A stretch of 64,000 nucleotides of DNA from Alkaliphilus flagellatus (GCF_018919215.1 NZ_JAHLQK010000006.1:62001-126000); one strand, 5' to 3'. Counted from the first letter of the stretch, positions 42,742 through 51,979 are shown. Program-made: numbers and translations. Notes: generated by a model not told the origin, from the sequence alone.

Positions 42742-43155
42742 ATGCTAGGGATAAAAACATATAAGGATCTACAATTAGAAAAGGAAATAATTGAGGATAG
42801 AATAGAACAATTAAAACAAAATCAAAAGCTTTTAGCTAAGGAGTTAAGAGGTCCAGTAGATATAGCTGCTATAGATTATTCTAAAGATAAAGGAGTAGGG
42901 ATAACTCCAAGACCATTAGAGGATGTGCTAGCGGAAACTATGCAATTGGACAGTATGATTTACTTAGAGGAAGAAAGATTAAAGAATACTATTAGGACTA
43001 TACAAAAGATTGATGCAAGATTACAACAGCTAGAGGGATTACATTATAAGGTGGCATACATGAAAGAAGTAGAGAAAAAGTCATTACAAGAGATAGCAGA
43101 TGAACTAGACTACTCATTAGATTATGTAAAAAAGATTAGTGCAAGTTTAAAATAA
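42742..43155 (+). CDS. ArpU-like / sigma-like late transcription regulator
   Basis: 137 aa. C-terminal sigma region 4-like helix-turn-helix (VAYMKEVEKKSLQEIADELDYSLDYVKKISASLK), N-terminal coiled coil. Proteins of this kind (ArpU/RinA-like) sit before the terminase genes and turn on late phage transcription. Confidence 0.78.
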   Translation: MLGIKTYKDLQLEKEIIEDRIEQLKQNQKLLAKELRGPVDIAAIDYSKDKGVGITPRPLEDVLAETMQLDSMIYLEEERLKNTIRTIQKIDARLQQLEGLHYKVAYMKEVEKKSLQEIADELDYSLDYVKKISASLK

Positions 43156-43448
43156 GGCACTTTTATGGCACTTTTTTTAAAATTAAATGTGATATTATGA
43201 TAGTGTAAGGAAATGTCCTCCTCTCAAAATTATGGGTCACTAATAGTGGCCGACCGCCCATATTATTATGCGGTGGTTTTTTGTTGGTAAAAAAACGTAA
43301 TCAAAAAGACATGAAATAGTAACTTAACTGTAACTATAACTTAGTATACTTAAGTTGTAAAAAAATAAACAAGCAAATTTCTCCCTTATTAAAACCTCGT
43401 CAGAAATGGCGGGGTTTTTTAATGCGAAAAATTAAATAAGGTGATGCC
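43156..43448. other. Non-coding stretch with two terminator-like hairpins
   Basis: No gene supported. ACCGC-12 nt-GCGGT with T run at about 43250-43281, and AAAACCTCG-10 nt-CGGGGTTTTTT at about 43399-43428. It may also hold the late promoter, which I cannot place. Confidence 0.5.
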
Positions 43449-43604
43449 ATGAAAGAAAAATACATTGATATACTCTATAAAAAAGAGTTAGAAAGAGAAA
43501 AGAAAAGACAGGATGAAATAGAAAGTTCTAAATGTCATAGATGCGAATGGAGCAGGTGGACAGGAGTGGGCTATACTTGTTTTTGGAAAGTGTGTCAGAA
43601 GTGA
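43449..43604 (+). CDS. Small zinc-ribbon-like protein (51 aa)
   Basis: 51 aa; charged helix then CHRCEWSRWTGVGYTCFWKVC, i.e. CxxC...C....C, so possibly metal-binding. Function unknown. AAGGTG upstream of the ATG. Confidence 0.5.
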   Translation: MKEKYIDILYKKELEREKKRQDEIESSKCHRCEWSRWTGVGYTCFWKVCQK

Positions 43605-43605
43605 A

Positions 43606-43640
43606 TGTCGAAACTTGACGCACGAAAGATGTAGGTTATT
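43606..43640 (+). repeat. Repeat D1 (TGTCGAA element)
   Basis: TGTCGAAACTTG (43606-43617) followed by ACGA..GATGTAGG-like sequence. Related copies at 44610 and 45069, each just upstream of a small gene. TGTCGAA equals the Spo0A-box consensus. Confidence 0.6.
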
Positions 43641-43716
43641 CTCCTTTTATGTAGAATGTTTAATATTAGACCATAATAATTAGACAATAATATTTTCAAG
43701 GAGGAAGCGAATAAAA

Positions 43717-44457
43717 ATGAAAGGAAAATTTGCAGGTTTTTTAACTGGAGTAATTGTTGGTGGTGCTGTTTTTGGCTCTGCAGGAGTATATGCAGCTAGC
43801 AAAGGATCTTTAATTGAGGTTTTTAATAATGTAGTCAAAACGATTATAATTGATGGAGAAGATAAAACTCCTAAAGAACAAAAAGATATGCCTTTTGTTT
43901 ATAACGGAACAACTTATGTTCCAATAAGATATATAAGTGAATCAATGGATAAAAAGGTATCTTGGGACGGAAATACTGGTACAATATTTATAGGCGATAC
44001 TCAAGAAGAAGCTAGTTATTTCTACAAAAAACCTTTTGCTGAAGTTTCATCACTGATTACAACTAGAGAGGATATTAAAGGTATTGCTTTGGTTACTGAT
44101 TTTAACTGGGGAAATCCTGTGGAAGAGACAGATAAACAATATTATAAAGAATCAATAAAATATAATTTAAATGGAAGTGTTGATAAAATTGCTGGTTCTA
44201 TAGAAATGTTACATGAATTTGGTAAGCATCATGAATCTTATGAAGGTAATAAAAAAGTTAGCGGACGAGTTAGAATATATGATAGTAATGATAATATGAT
44301 TTATGACAGTAAACTTATCAGATTAGGAACAGATGCTATTAAGTTTGAGATTGATGCAAAGAACATATTAAGTGCAAGATTTGAATTATATTTAGAAACA
44401 CCGAATGGTCAGTATGGCGGAGGAGCTATTGCAATTAAAAATTTAAGATATTATTAA
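43717..44457 (+). CDS. Secreted stalk-domain protein (copper amine oxidase N-terminal type)
   Basis: 246 aa. N-terminal hydrophobic signal/anchor (5-27), then a copper amine oxidase N-terminal-like domain (about 55-95: MPFVYNGTTYVPIRYISESMDKKVSWDGNTGTIFIGD) common in clostridial envelope proteins. The C-terminal half looks like a beta-sandwich. Likely exported cargo of the prophage. Confidence 0.75.
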   Translation: MKGKFAGFLTGVIVGGAVFGSAGVYAASKGSLIEVFNNVVKTIIIDGEDKTPKEQKDMPFVYNGTTYVPIRYISESMDKKVSWDGNTGTIFIGDTQEEASYFYKKPFAEVSSLITTREDIKGIALVTDFNWGNPVEETDKQYYKESIKYNLNGSVDKIAGSIEMLHEFGKHHESYEGNKKVSGRVRIYDSNDNMIYDSKLIRLGTDAIKFEIDAKNILSARFELYLETPNGQYGGGAIAIKNLRYY

Positions 44458-44546
44458 AATATAACTCAACATAATATAAACTTAGTAAAAATTCCTGTAG
44501 ATATACTGAATAACGCTAATGTTGAATATGTAGATAAAATTTTTTC

Positions 44547-44568
44547 AAGAGCCAACAGGCTCTTTTTT
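44547..44568 (+). terminator. Terminator after the stalk-domain gene
   Basis: AAGAGCC-AACA-GGCTCTT with T run; nearly the same as the terminator at 45010. Confidence 0.88.
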
Positions 44569-44580
44569 AATTCCAAAACA

Positions 44581-44645
44581 AACGAATAGCAACTAGCAAT
44601 GGGGTGGCATGTCGAAACTTGCGAACGATTGATGTAGGATTTTAA
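44581..44645 (+). repeat. Repeat D2
   Basis: AACGAATAGCAACTAGCA (44581-44598), identical to 45046-45063, then TGTCGAAACTTG (44610-44621) and ACGATTGATGTAGG. A further TGACGAA lies at 44652-44658. Confidence 0.7.
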
Positions 44646-44688
44646 CTCTTTTTGACGAAATAAACGTAGGTGGGAGGGAGGTGCTAAA

Positions 44689-44991
44689 ATGGCAAAGTAT
44701 AAAGTTTATAAAAATCCAGCAAATGGATATACTGAGAAAGTAAAAGATGGTTTTAATTGGCCTGTATTTTTCTTTGGACCTATATGGTATTTATTTAATG
44801 GTCTTGTTGGACAGGGTATAGCTTGGTTATTGGTAGCTTTAATAGCTGGAACATTTACAATTGGTATTGGTGCAATTATAGTATGGATAATAGCAGGTGT
44901 TAAAGCTAATAAAGTTAAGGAGAAATCTTTTTTAAGTAAAGGATGGCTTTATGTTGGATATGAAGATGAAATAAGGCAAGATAACATATAA
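44689..44991 (+). CDS. DUF2628-like membrane protein
   Basis: 100 aa: short soluble N-terminus, FNWPVFFFGPIWYLFNG, two membrane helices, KANKVKEKSFLSKGW near the end, a DUF2628-type arrangement. GGGAGGGAGG ribosome site. Cargo gene of the D family. Confidence 0.65.
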   Translation: MAKYKVYKNPANGYTEKVKDGFNWPVFFFGPIWYLFNGLVGQGIAWLLVALIAGTFTIGIGAIIVWIIAGVKANKVKEKSFLSKGWLYVGYEDEIRQDNI

Positions 44992-45009
44992 ACAAAGATA
45001 AAGACTATA

Positions 45010-45030
45010 AAGAGCCAGCGGGCTCTTTTC
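45010..45030 (+). terminator. Terminator after the DUF2628-like gene
   Basis: AAGAGCC-AGCG-GGCTCTTTTC hairpin. Confidence 0.88.
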
Positions 45031-45045
45031 TAATACAATTAAATA

Positions 45046-45123
45046 AACGAATAGCAACTAGCATGAATTGTCGAAAAATGTTATACGAGTAAGAATAAAG
45101 CCATTACTCTTAGATGATATAAT
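45046..45123 (+). repeat. Repeat D3 with promoter
   Basis: AACGAATAGCAACTAGCA (45046-45063), TGTCGAA (45069-45075), then an extended -10 TGA-TATAAT (45115-45123) before the next gene. Confidence 0.68.
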
Positions 45124-45148
45124 ATACTAAAACACTAGGAGTGATATT

Positions 45149-45462
45149 GTGGGATTTTTTGGAGACAAGAGAACATACGAACAAAGACAACGAGAGCAAC
45201 AAGAGCGATTAGAAGAGTTTATGGAGAGATATCAATTAGAAGATTTAGACGAAAAGGATATGGTAGTTCTTGAAAGGATTGCTAATGATCCAACACGTAA
45301 TTCTTTAATAAAAACAGGTATGAATTTATCAGCGCTAAGACTTACGATCAACTGCAAGTTACTTACTTATCAGCTCTAATTGAACAGAACTGGATGATTA
45401 TTAGACAATTAAGTAGATTAAACAATAACATAGAAAAATTAAATAACAAACAAGAAATTTAA
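45149..45462 (+). pseudogene. Unknown phage protein, frameshifted
   Basis: The first frame (from 45149, MGFFGDKRTYEQRQREQQERL...) runs to about TGMNLSA, then reads out of phase and stops at 45379. The next frame continues KTYDQLQVTYLSALIEQNWMIIRQLSRLNNNIEKLNNKQEI and stops at 45462. GCGCT at 45332-45336 looks like a duplicated GC (2-nt insertion). Function unknown; not terminase. GTG start behind AGGAGTG. Confidence 0.72.
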
Positions 45463-45464
45463 TT

Positions 45465-45489
45465 AAGACACTCAACAGGTGTCTTTTTT
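45465..45489 (+). terminator. Terminator before the terminase operon
   Basis: AAGACAC-TCAACAG-GTGTCTT and T run, only about 30 nt before the small terminase gene. Late transcription from upstream must read through it. Confidence 0.85.
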
Positions 45490-45517
45490 CATGTAATAAA
45501 TTAAGGCAGGTGGTGGT

Positions 45518-46108
45518 ATGGATGTAAAACTAATAACAAAACAAAAACTATTTTGTGATGAATATTTAATAGATCTTAATGCAACAAGAGCATATAAGGC
45601 AGCAGGGTACAGTATTAAAAGTGATAATGCTGCAGCAGTAGAAGGGCATAAACTACTAAGAAACCCTAAGATTGATTTATACTTAAAACAACGAATGGAA
45701 GATAGAGAAAAAAGAACAGAGATAACCCAAGACATGGTATTAAAGGAACTTGCTAAGATCGGGTTTGCAAATGCTACGGATTTTGCAAGAGTAGTAGAAA
45801 AATCTTACATGAAACCTATATTGGATGCCGAAGGCAATAAGACTGGAGAAGAAGAGGCATTTTATAAAACAGTTGAAATATTTGCAACAAAGGAAATTTC
45901 ACAGGATAAGCTTGGTGCTATAGCAAGTATTAAGCAAGGTCCTAATGGAATAGAAGTGAAACCGAATGATAAGGTTAAAGCCTTAGAACTTATAGGAAGG
46001 CATCTAGGCATGTTTACGGATAAGGTAGATGTCAAAGTTGAAAAATCGGAAAAGTTAGCTGACATAATAGATCAACTTGGTGGTGAAGGCCTTGACGAAG
46101 AAGAGTAA
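45518..46108 (+). CDS. terS: Terminase small subunit
   Basis: 196 aa, Terminase_2 (PBSX XtmA-like). N-terminal helix-turn-helix region: LITKQKLFCDEYLIDLNATRAYKAAGY. Recognises phage DNA for packaging. Overlaps the large subunit gene. Confidence 0.92.
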   Translation: MDVKLITKQKLFCDEYLIDLNATRAYKAAGYSIKSDNAAAVEGHKLLRNPKIDLYLKQRMEDREKRTEITQDMVLKELAKIGFANATDFARVVEKSYMKPILDAEGNKTGEEEAFYKTVEIFATKEISQDKLGAIASIKQGPNGIEVKPNDKVKALELIGRHLGMFTDKVDVKVEKSEKLADIIDQLGGEGLDEEE

Positions 46109-47468
46109 CTTTCCTTTATCACAAAAATATATAAATTTTATCAATACCACAAAGAATGTGGATGCTGACTTCCTAGAAGGTACAACAGCCAGTGGAAAAA
46201 CTACAGTTGGTGCTGGTGTTAAGTTTATGAATATGGTAAGTAGGAGCAAGAAGAAACTACACATTATAGCTTCAAAGACTACCGGGACAGCAGAGAAGAA
46301 TATTATTCAACAAGATAATGGCATACTAGATATACATAAGGGAAATGCAAAATACTATGGTAATGGGGATAAGGATTACAAAATACCTCATATAAAATTT
46401 GAAGATAAAATAGTATTTGTTTTAGGGTATGATAATCGTGATAAGTGGGAGTTAGTTCTAGGTTCTCAATTCGGGTGCGTCTACATAGATGAGATTAATA
46501 CAGCCAACATAGATTTTGTAAGGGAGATATCAACAAGAAATGATTACTTAATGGCTACCTTAAACCCTGATGATCCTAATTTGCCAGTATATAAAGAGTT
46601 TATTAATAGATCCAGGCCGTATAAGAAATATGCCAAAGATGTTCCGATTGAAATAATGCAAGAATTAAATGAGGAGCCAGTACCTAAATGGAGGTATTGG
46701 TTTTTTACTTTTAACGATAATCTTAGCTTATCGAAAGAAGATATAGAGAAGAAGAAAAGATCAGCACCTAAAGGCACTAAGCTATATAAGAATAAAATAC
46801 AAGGGCTTAGAGGTAGGGCAACAGGATTAATCTTCTCTAACTTTACCAGAAAGAACAATGTGATTACTCTGGCCACACTTAAAAAATGGATGGAGGATAA
46901 GAAGGACCCTCTAAAGTTTATTCACTTCTCGTGTGGAGTAGATACAGCTTATTCTTCTGAAAGTCCTGATACTATATCTTTTATATATCAAGGGATAACA
47001 AACAAGGGTCAATTAATAATCCTTGATGAAGAAGTATATAACAATACTGACTTAGAGAACCCATTAGCGCCTAGTGATACAGTAAATAGGCTAATAGCTT
47101 TCCTAGATAGGAATAAGGATAAATGGAGATTTGCTAGAGATGTATTTATAGATTCAGCCGACCAAGCAACTATTACAGAATTAAATAAGTATAAAAGGCA
47201 ACATGGAAGTATATATAATTTCCTTAATGCTTATAAGAAGGTAAAGGTAATAGATAGGATACACTTACAATTAGGATGGTTAAATACAACAGAAACTAAG
47301 AAGGCTGATTATTTAGTATTAGACCACTGTGTTAATCATATAAGAGAATTGGAGTCTTATAGCTGGAAAGAAGATAAGTATGAGCCAGAGGACAAGAACG
47401 ACCATACGATTAATGCCAGCCAATATGGATTTATTCCATTTAGAAATAAGATAGGAGTAGGGGGTTAA
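46077..47468 (+). CDS. terL: Terminase large subunit
   Basis: About 463 aa packaging motor. Walker A-like FLEGTTASGKTTVGAG (about 33-48), Walker B CVYIDEINTA, and a C-terminal nuclease region (CGVDTAYSS, FIDSADQATI). Start uncertain among TTG 46077, GTG 46080 and GTG 46083, all inside terS. Confidence 0.94.
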   Translation: MVVKALTKKSNFPLSQKYINFINTTKNVDADFLEGTTASGKTTVGAGVKFMNMVSRSKKKLHIIASKTTGTAEKNIIQQDNGILDIHKGNAKYYGNGDKDYKIPHIKFEDKIVFVLGYDNRDKWELVLGSQFGCVYIDEINTANIDFVREISTRNDYLMATLNPDDPNLPVYKEFINRSRPYKKYAKDVPIEIMQELNEEPVPKWRYWFFTFNDNLSLSKEDIEKKKRSAPKGTKLYKNKIQGLRGRATGLIFSNFTRKNNVITLATLKKWMEDKKDPLKFIHFSCGVDTAYSSESPDTISFIYQGITNKGQLIILDEEVYNNTDLENPLAPSDTVNRLIAFLDRNKDKWRFARDVFIDSADQATITELNKYKRQHGSIYNFLNAYKKVKVIDRIHLQLGWLNTTETKKADYLVLDHCVNHIRELESYSWKEDKYEPEDKNDHTINASQYGFIPFRNKIGVGG

Positions 47469-47470
47469 TT

Positions 47471-48958
47471 ATGGGTGTAAGAGAGGTGATAAAAAACATG
47501 GTAATGAAAATGTTAAATGTAGTGCCAGCAACAGATAATTCTATTTCAATCAAAGAACCTTTATCACATGCAGGAACAGTATTAAGAAATAGAATTTGGT
47601 ATAGAGGAGATCCATCAGAGTTAGACCAATTCTTTAAACAGACAGCCCAAGATGATGTAGGGAAATCTCGGTTTTGGGCAGCAGTACCTTCGGCAGACTC
47701 TAGTATAAGAAAGTTTCATAGTGGATTACCTGGGGAAATAGTTGATAAGTTAGCCGATATTGTAATAGCTGATTTAGATAATATTGAATTATCAGAACAG
47801 GACTTATGGAATGAAATAGCACTAGATAATAAATTTAATGATGGATTATTAGGGGATGCAATCAAAGATGCTTTAATTTGTGGAGACGGTGCATTTAAGC
47901 TGAGTATAGATGAAGAAATATCTAAGTATCCTTTGATAGAATTTTATAGCGGTTCTGATGTAAGCTACACATACAAGAGGGGTAGACTACAAGATGTAAT
48001 ATTCTATGCCTACTATCCGCATGAAAAAGAAACATATAAGCTAGAAGAAATCTATGGAAAAGGATTTATAGATTATAAGCTATATGATAAGCATAATAAA
48101 GAAGTTCCACTGTCTAAAGTGCCAGAGATAGCTAACTTATCTAAGGTTACTTTTGCAGGAAACTTTATTATGGCAGTACCTATGAAATTCTTTAAATCTG
48201 CTAAGTTTAATAATAGAGGTAATTCAATCTTTGAAAGAAAATCAGATAACTTTGATGCACTAGATGAAGTTATAAGTCAATGGATAGATGCCATAAGAGC
48301 TGGAAGGGTAAAGAATTATATTCCAGAGGACTTAGTACCTAAACACCCTGAAACTGGTCATGCAATGAGACCTAATCCTTTTGACAATCAGTTCATTAAA
48401 ATAGGCTCTTCTATGAAGGAAGATTCTAAAGACCAAATAGATCAAGTACAGGCAAATATAAACTATGAGGCATTTGTTGAATCATATGCAAATACTTTAG
48501 ATATGTGTCTACAAGAAATTATTTCACCCTCTACTTTAGGCATTGACTTAAAGAAAACCGACAATGCGGAGGCCCAAAGGGAAAAGGAAAAGACTACTCT
48601 ATATACTAGATCAAAGATAATTGATGTATTAACAGAAATTATCCCATTATTGGTTAATGTAACATTAAAGGTAGTGGATAATATGAAGAACAGAAATCCT
48701 AATGACTATAAGGTATCTGTATCCTTTGGAGAATATGCAAGCCCTGACTTTGGTAGTGTAGTTGAGGTAGTAGGCAAAGCCAAGTCTTATGGAATTATGA
48801 GTATAGAAAAGGCTGTAGATGAATTATATGGAGACACACTCACAGATGAAGAAAAGGCTTTAGAAGTTAAAAGAATTAGACAGGGAGATTATGTAGTAGA
48901 GGAGCCAGCAACAAACATTGATGGATTAGATGATGAAGTGATAGAAGATGAAGAATAA
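47471..48958 (+). CDS. Portal protein (SPP1 gp6-like)
   Basis: 495 aa. Dodecameric DNA gate of the capsid vertex. Alpha/beta portal core with DALICGDGAFKLSIDEE and C-terminal ERLxx-type segment rich in acidic residues. GTAGGGGG site before the ATG. Overlaps the next gene by 11 nt. Confidence 0.88.
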   Translation: MGVREVIKNMVMKMLNVVPATDNSISIKEPLSHAGTVLRNRIWYRGDPSELDQFFKQTAQDDVGKSRFWAAVPSADSSIRKFHSGLPGEIVDKLADIVIADLDNIELSEQDLWNEIALDNKFNDGLLGDAIKDALICGDGAFKLSIDEEISKYPLIEFYSGSDVSYTYKRGRLQDVIFYAYYPHEKETYKLEEIYGKGFIDYKLYDKHNKEVPLSKVPEIANLSKVTFAGNFIMAVPMKFFKSAKFNNRGNSIFERKSDNFDALDEVISQWIDAIRAGRVKNYIPEDLVPKHPETGHAMRPNPFDNQFIKIGSSMKEDSKDQIDQVQANINYEAFVESYANTLDMCLQEIISPSTLGIDLKKTDNAEAQREKEKTTLYTRSKIIDVLTEIIPLLVNVTLKVVDNMKNRNPNDYKVSVSFGEYASPDFGSVVEVVGKAKSYGIMSIEKAVDELYGDTLTDEEKALEVKRIRQGDYVVEEPATNIDGLDDEVIEDEE

Positions 48959-50525
48959 AAATTATAATATCCGAGATATATTCCTAATGATGGAGTTGGA
49001 TTTAATAAGGTCTATGGCTAGGAACCTAAAAAGACACCAGGAAGAAGAATATAAGCAGGGTTTTAAGTTCGAGCAATGGCAATCAGCTAAGTTAAGAGAT
49101 TTAAAACGATTCAGAAAAGAAAATAAAGCAATTATAGGAGAGTATAACAAGCCTATAGAGGAATTAATTAACTTTACACTATTAAATACCTATAAGAAAT
49201 CACAAGACAATGTTAATAGGTTTATAAAAGAAATAAAGAACGAATTCATAGATGATGTATTTATTAGATTACCAGGAGACTTAAAACCAATAACAAAGCC
49301 TGTAGAAGCCGAAAACATGCAGGAAATGTTAGAAGAAGTAGTAGAAAATGCAAGAACGTGGCAAGAAACTCCTACACCTATTGATGAAGTTTTCTTTAGG
49401 AGTAACAATAATAAATTCAATGCGCTTATGGAAACAGTAGAAAATGACTTTAATAAGGCTAATGCAGCAGTATTAAGACGAATGGATGATGTATATAGGC
49501 AAACTATATTCAAAGCCCAAGTCCATTACAACACAGGTACAGTAAGCCTAGATAAAGCTATTGATATCGCCACTAAGGATTTTTTAGAAAAAGGAATAGA
49601 TGCGATAGTATATAAGGATGGTAAGAAGGTTAATATAACTACCTATGCTGAAATGGCTTTAAGAACCGCCAACCATAGAGCTTATTTAATGGGAGAAGGC
49701 AAGAAAAGACAGGAAATAGGATTGTCTTTAGTAGTTGTATCAGCCCATGCAACGAGTTGTGAATTATGTGTACCATGGCAAGGGCTTGTATTAATAGATG
49801 ATGTATATAGTGGTGGTAAAAAAGAAGATGGACCATATCAGTTATTAAGTACAGCTATGGATAAAGGCTTTTTACATCCTAACTGTAGGCATAATATGAA
49901 TACTTACTTTCCTGGTATAACTACATTACCTAAAATACCTAACATGGATAAAGCACTGGACAATTACAAAAGAGAACAACAGCAAAGGTATATCGAAAGG
50001 CAGATAAGGAAGTATAAAAGGCTTAATGCTGGATCAATAAGTCCTTATAATCAAGCAAAATATGAGGAGAAATTAAAAGAGTGGCAGACTAAGCAAAGAG
50101 AATATTTGAAAGAAAATCCTCAACTTAGAAGGGCTTATAGTAGAGAAAAATTAAGAGTTAATATTCCATTGACACCGGAAGATCAGAAAGTTAATATTAA
50201 GATAGATCCTAAGCAGTTTGGTAAAAAAGTAGGTAAACATGCCGAAGATTATGGGTTGGATGTTACTAAAGCAGAAGATAGAGCTAAGATGAATAATATT
50301 ATAAATGATATAGCTCAAAATCATAATGAGGCTAGAAAAGGTATCTGGAGAGGATTAGGTGGAAAGGATCCAGCTACAGGTAAACAATTAGATGGTGAAG
50401 CATGGTTTTTAATTAAGGATAATGATGTTATAGTAGTAAATAATAAGAATGAGTTTGTAACAATACTGAAAGATGGTATTGGCAATGAAAGAGTTAAAAA
50501 AGCAATATTAAAGAGAAAGAGGTGA
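48948..50525 (+). CDS. Minor head protein with toxin-like C-terminal domain
   Basis: 525 aa. Residues about 1-330 are a phage minor capsid/head morphogenesis protein (Phage_min_cap2/MuF-like; ALRTANHRAYLMGEGKKRQEIG, SAHATSCELCVPWQG, HPNCRHNMNTYFPG). The C-terminal about 404-525 is separate: FGKKVGKHAEDYGLDV, NEARKGIWRGLGGKD, AWFLIKDNDVIVVN, very like the PBECR/BECR nuclease domains attached to MuF proteins. MuF-linked toxins are known from temperate phages. The next gene (5 nt on) encodes a small acidic protein that could be its immunity partner. Confidence 0.8.
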   Translation: MKNKNYNIRDIFLMMELDLIRSMARNLKRHQEEEYKQGFKFEQWQSAKLRDLKRFRKENKAIIGEYNKPIEELINFTLLNTYKKSQDNVNRFIKEIKNEFIDDVFIRLPGDLKPITKPVEAENMQEMLEEVVENARTWQETPTPIDEVFFRSNNNKFNALMETVENDFNKANAAVLRRMDDVYRQTIFKAQVHYNTGTVSLDKAIDIATKDFLEKGIDAIVYKDGKKVNITTYAEMALRTANHRAYLMGEGKKRQEIGLSLVVVSAHATSCELCVPWQGLVLIDDVYSGGKKEDGPYQLLSTAMDKGFLHPNCRHNMNTYFPGITTLPKIPNMDKALDNYKREQQQRYIERQIRKYKRLNAGSISPYNQAKYEEKLKEWQTKQREYLKENPQLRRAYSREKLRVNIPLTPEDQKVNIKIDPKQFGKKVGKHAEDYGLDVTKAEDRAKMNNIINDIAQNHNEARKGIWRGLGGKDPATGKQLDGEAWFLIKDNDVIVVNNKNEFVTILKDGIGNERVKKAILKRKR

Positions 50526-50530
50526 TAATT

Positions 50531-50830
50531 ATGAGTGAAGAAAAATTTAATAAGTACTTTGAATTAGTACAACAAGAAGCAGCAAAGCAGGGTAAAAAAT
50601 TCTTCATGGATACAGGAGAAGGAAGAGAACATATAACAGAGGATATGGAAATGGAAGATTTATCAGGTTGGTTAATCCCATTAGAAAGATCAGAAGAGTT
50701 TATGCAGCATTGGGCTAAGGAGGAATTTCCTCATAATATCCCCGATGAACTAGATGATACTTTCTATGTATTTGCGATATGGTCCATAGATGATGATAGA
50801 AAGGTACAAATAAAATTTAATAAATACTAA
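50531..50830 (+). CDS. Small acidic protein, candidate immunity factor
   Basis: 99 aa, strongly acidic with many aromatic residues (MSEEKFNKYFELVQQEAAK ... AIWSIDDDRKVQIKF). Immediately follows the head protein with the toxin-like domain and has its own ribosome site (GAGGTGATAATT before ATG 50531). Family not recognised; role as immunity protein is inferred from size, charge and position. Confidence 0.6.
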   Translation: MSEEKFNKYFELVQQEAAKQGKKFFMDTGEGREHITEDMEMEDLSGWLIPLERSEEFMQHWAKEEFPHNIPDELDDTFYVFAIWSIDDDRKVQIKFNKY

Positions 50831-50832
50831 TG

Positions 50833-50868
50833 GAGCACTTATTAATAAAATGATAGGTGCTTTTATTA
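50833..50868 (+). terminator. Weak terminator after the candidate immunity gene
   Basis: AGCAC / GTGCT stem with a long loop and a T-rich tail. Confidence 0.5.
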
Positions 50869-50894
50869 TGCAAGAAAATATTTGAACCAAATAT

Positions 50895-50903
50895 TGCTAT
50901 AAT
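50895..50903 (+). promoter_or_regulatory. Extended -10 promoter of the inserted stalk-domain gene
   Basis: TGC-TATAAT (50895-50903), 41 nt before the ATG, same form as in the cargo cassettes. TTGAAC lies too close (10 nt) to serve as -35. Confidence 0.6.
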
Positions 50904-50943
50904 ATTCCATAGAAGATATAATGAATAAAAAAGGAGGGGTATT

Positions 50944-51942
50944 ATGAATAAAAAACAGTTTTTTTTAATTCTAACAAGTATTTTTATGGTCATGACTCTA
51001 AGTAGCTTAACTGTATTTGCAAATAGCTCTATCAAAGTTAGTGTTGATAATAAAATACTTAGTTTTGATTCTGAACCATTTATAGAAAGTGGAACAACAC
51101 TAGTTCCTATGCGCAAGATATTTGAAGCATTAGATGCAGATGTAACATGGGTCAGTAAAACACAACAAATAGTTGCAACTCATGGCAATAATTACATTGT
51201 ATTAACAATAGGTTCGACTGTTGCAGAGAAAAATGGAACAAATGTAAATTTGTTAGTTGCGCCTAAGATTGTAAATGGTTCAACTTTTGTTCCTGTAAGA
51301 TTTATAGCAGAAGCATTAAATGCAGATGTAGTTTGGGATAGCACTTCACAAACGGTTATTATTAACTCTGGCCCAGATGTAGCTCAAGATACTATTTTAG
51401 AAGTGATTGTTATTGATAATAGCTCAGATATAAGTGGATTTGATTTTCGTTCTTCTTATAGCCCGTTAGAGCTTGAACTATTAAACAAAAAAATATTAAA
51501 TGATGATGTAATGCCTTACAATGAGCTCTTAATCGGATACGAAAATCCTGAAATTGCATTCTACATAATTGAAAAACCTAAAGATCAACCTGGTAGTGTA
51601 GATGGCATATTACCACGAGAAGAGGATGAAGAAAAAAAGGCCATAGATGATAAAGTTGAACAGTTCAAGACTGAATGGATAGGCGAAAATGAGTTAAAAA
51701 ACTCATATAAGGTAACAACTACTCAGCTACATAACGCCATTTGGCTTCATAGATATGAGAATTCTGAAAATGTAACTTTGTATACTATTAACAATCCGCC
51801 GGATAGTTTGGAATCGCAAAAAGTATATAAGAAAGATGGAGTTGAATTTCAATATATAAAGGACTCAGAAATATCAAAACGTTATGGGCAAGGGCTTTAT
51901 TTTAAAAGAAGTGATCTAAAAAGAGAAGGCGTAATTAAATAA
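50944..51942 (+). CDS. Secreted stalk-domain protein inserted among head genes
   Basis: 332 aa. Signal peptide (1-26), then copper amine oxidase N-terminal-like repeats (about 30-140: GTTLVPMRKIFEALDADVTWVSKTQQIVAT, GSTFVPVRFIAEALNADVVWDSTSQTVIIN). The C-terminal 190 residues are unassigned. Own promoter and terminator, interrupting the head operon: a cargo (moron) gene. Confidence 0.8.
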   Translation: MNKKQFFLILTSIFMVMTLSSLTVFANSSIKVSVDNKILSFDSEPFIESGTTLVPMRKIFEALDADVTWVSKTQQIVATHGNNYIVLTIGSTVAEKNGTNVNLLVAPKIVNGSTFVPVRFIAEALNADVVWDSTSQTVIINSGPDVAQDTILEVIVIDNSSDISGFDFRSSYSPLELELLNKKILNDDVMPYNELLIGYENPEIAFYIIEKPKDQPGSVDGILPREEDEEKKAIDDKVEQFKTEWIGENELKNSYKVTTTQLHNAIWLHRYENSENVTLYTINNPPDSLESQKVYKKDGVEFQYIKDSEISKRYGQGLYFKRSDLKREGVIK

Positions 51943-51979
51943 TTAATTCTTATGCTTAATTATATAAATTAAATTTGTC

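Noticed and set aside
43157-43185. GGCAC-TTTTAT-GGCAC after the late regulator as a terminator
   Set aside because: The repeat is direct, not inverted, so it cannot form a hairpin stem.
43606-45075. TGTCGAA sites as certain Spo0A boxes
   Set aside because: The 7-mer is expected several times by chance in a window of this composition; kept only as a hypothesis because of the shared flanks.
39060-45130. CRISPR array or integron attC array
   Set aside because: Repeats are few, irregularly spaced by whole genes and lack spacer-size units; no cas or integron integrase genes are seen.
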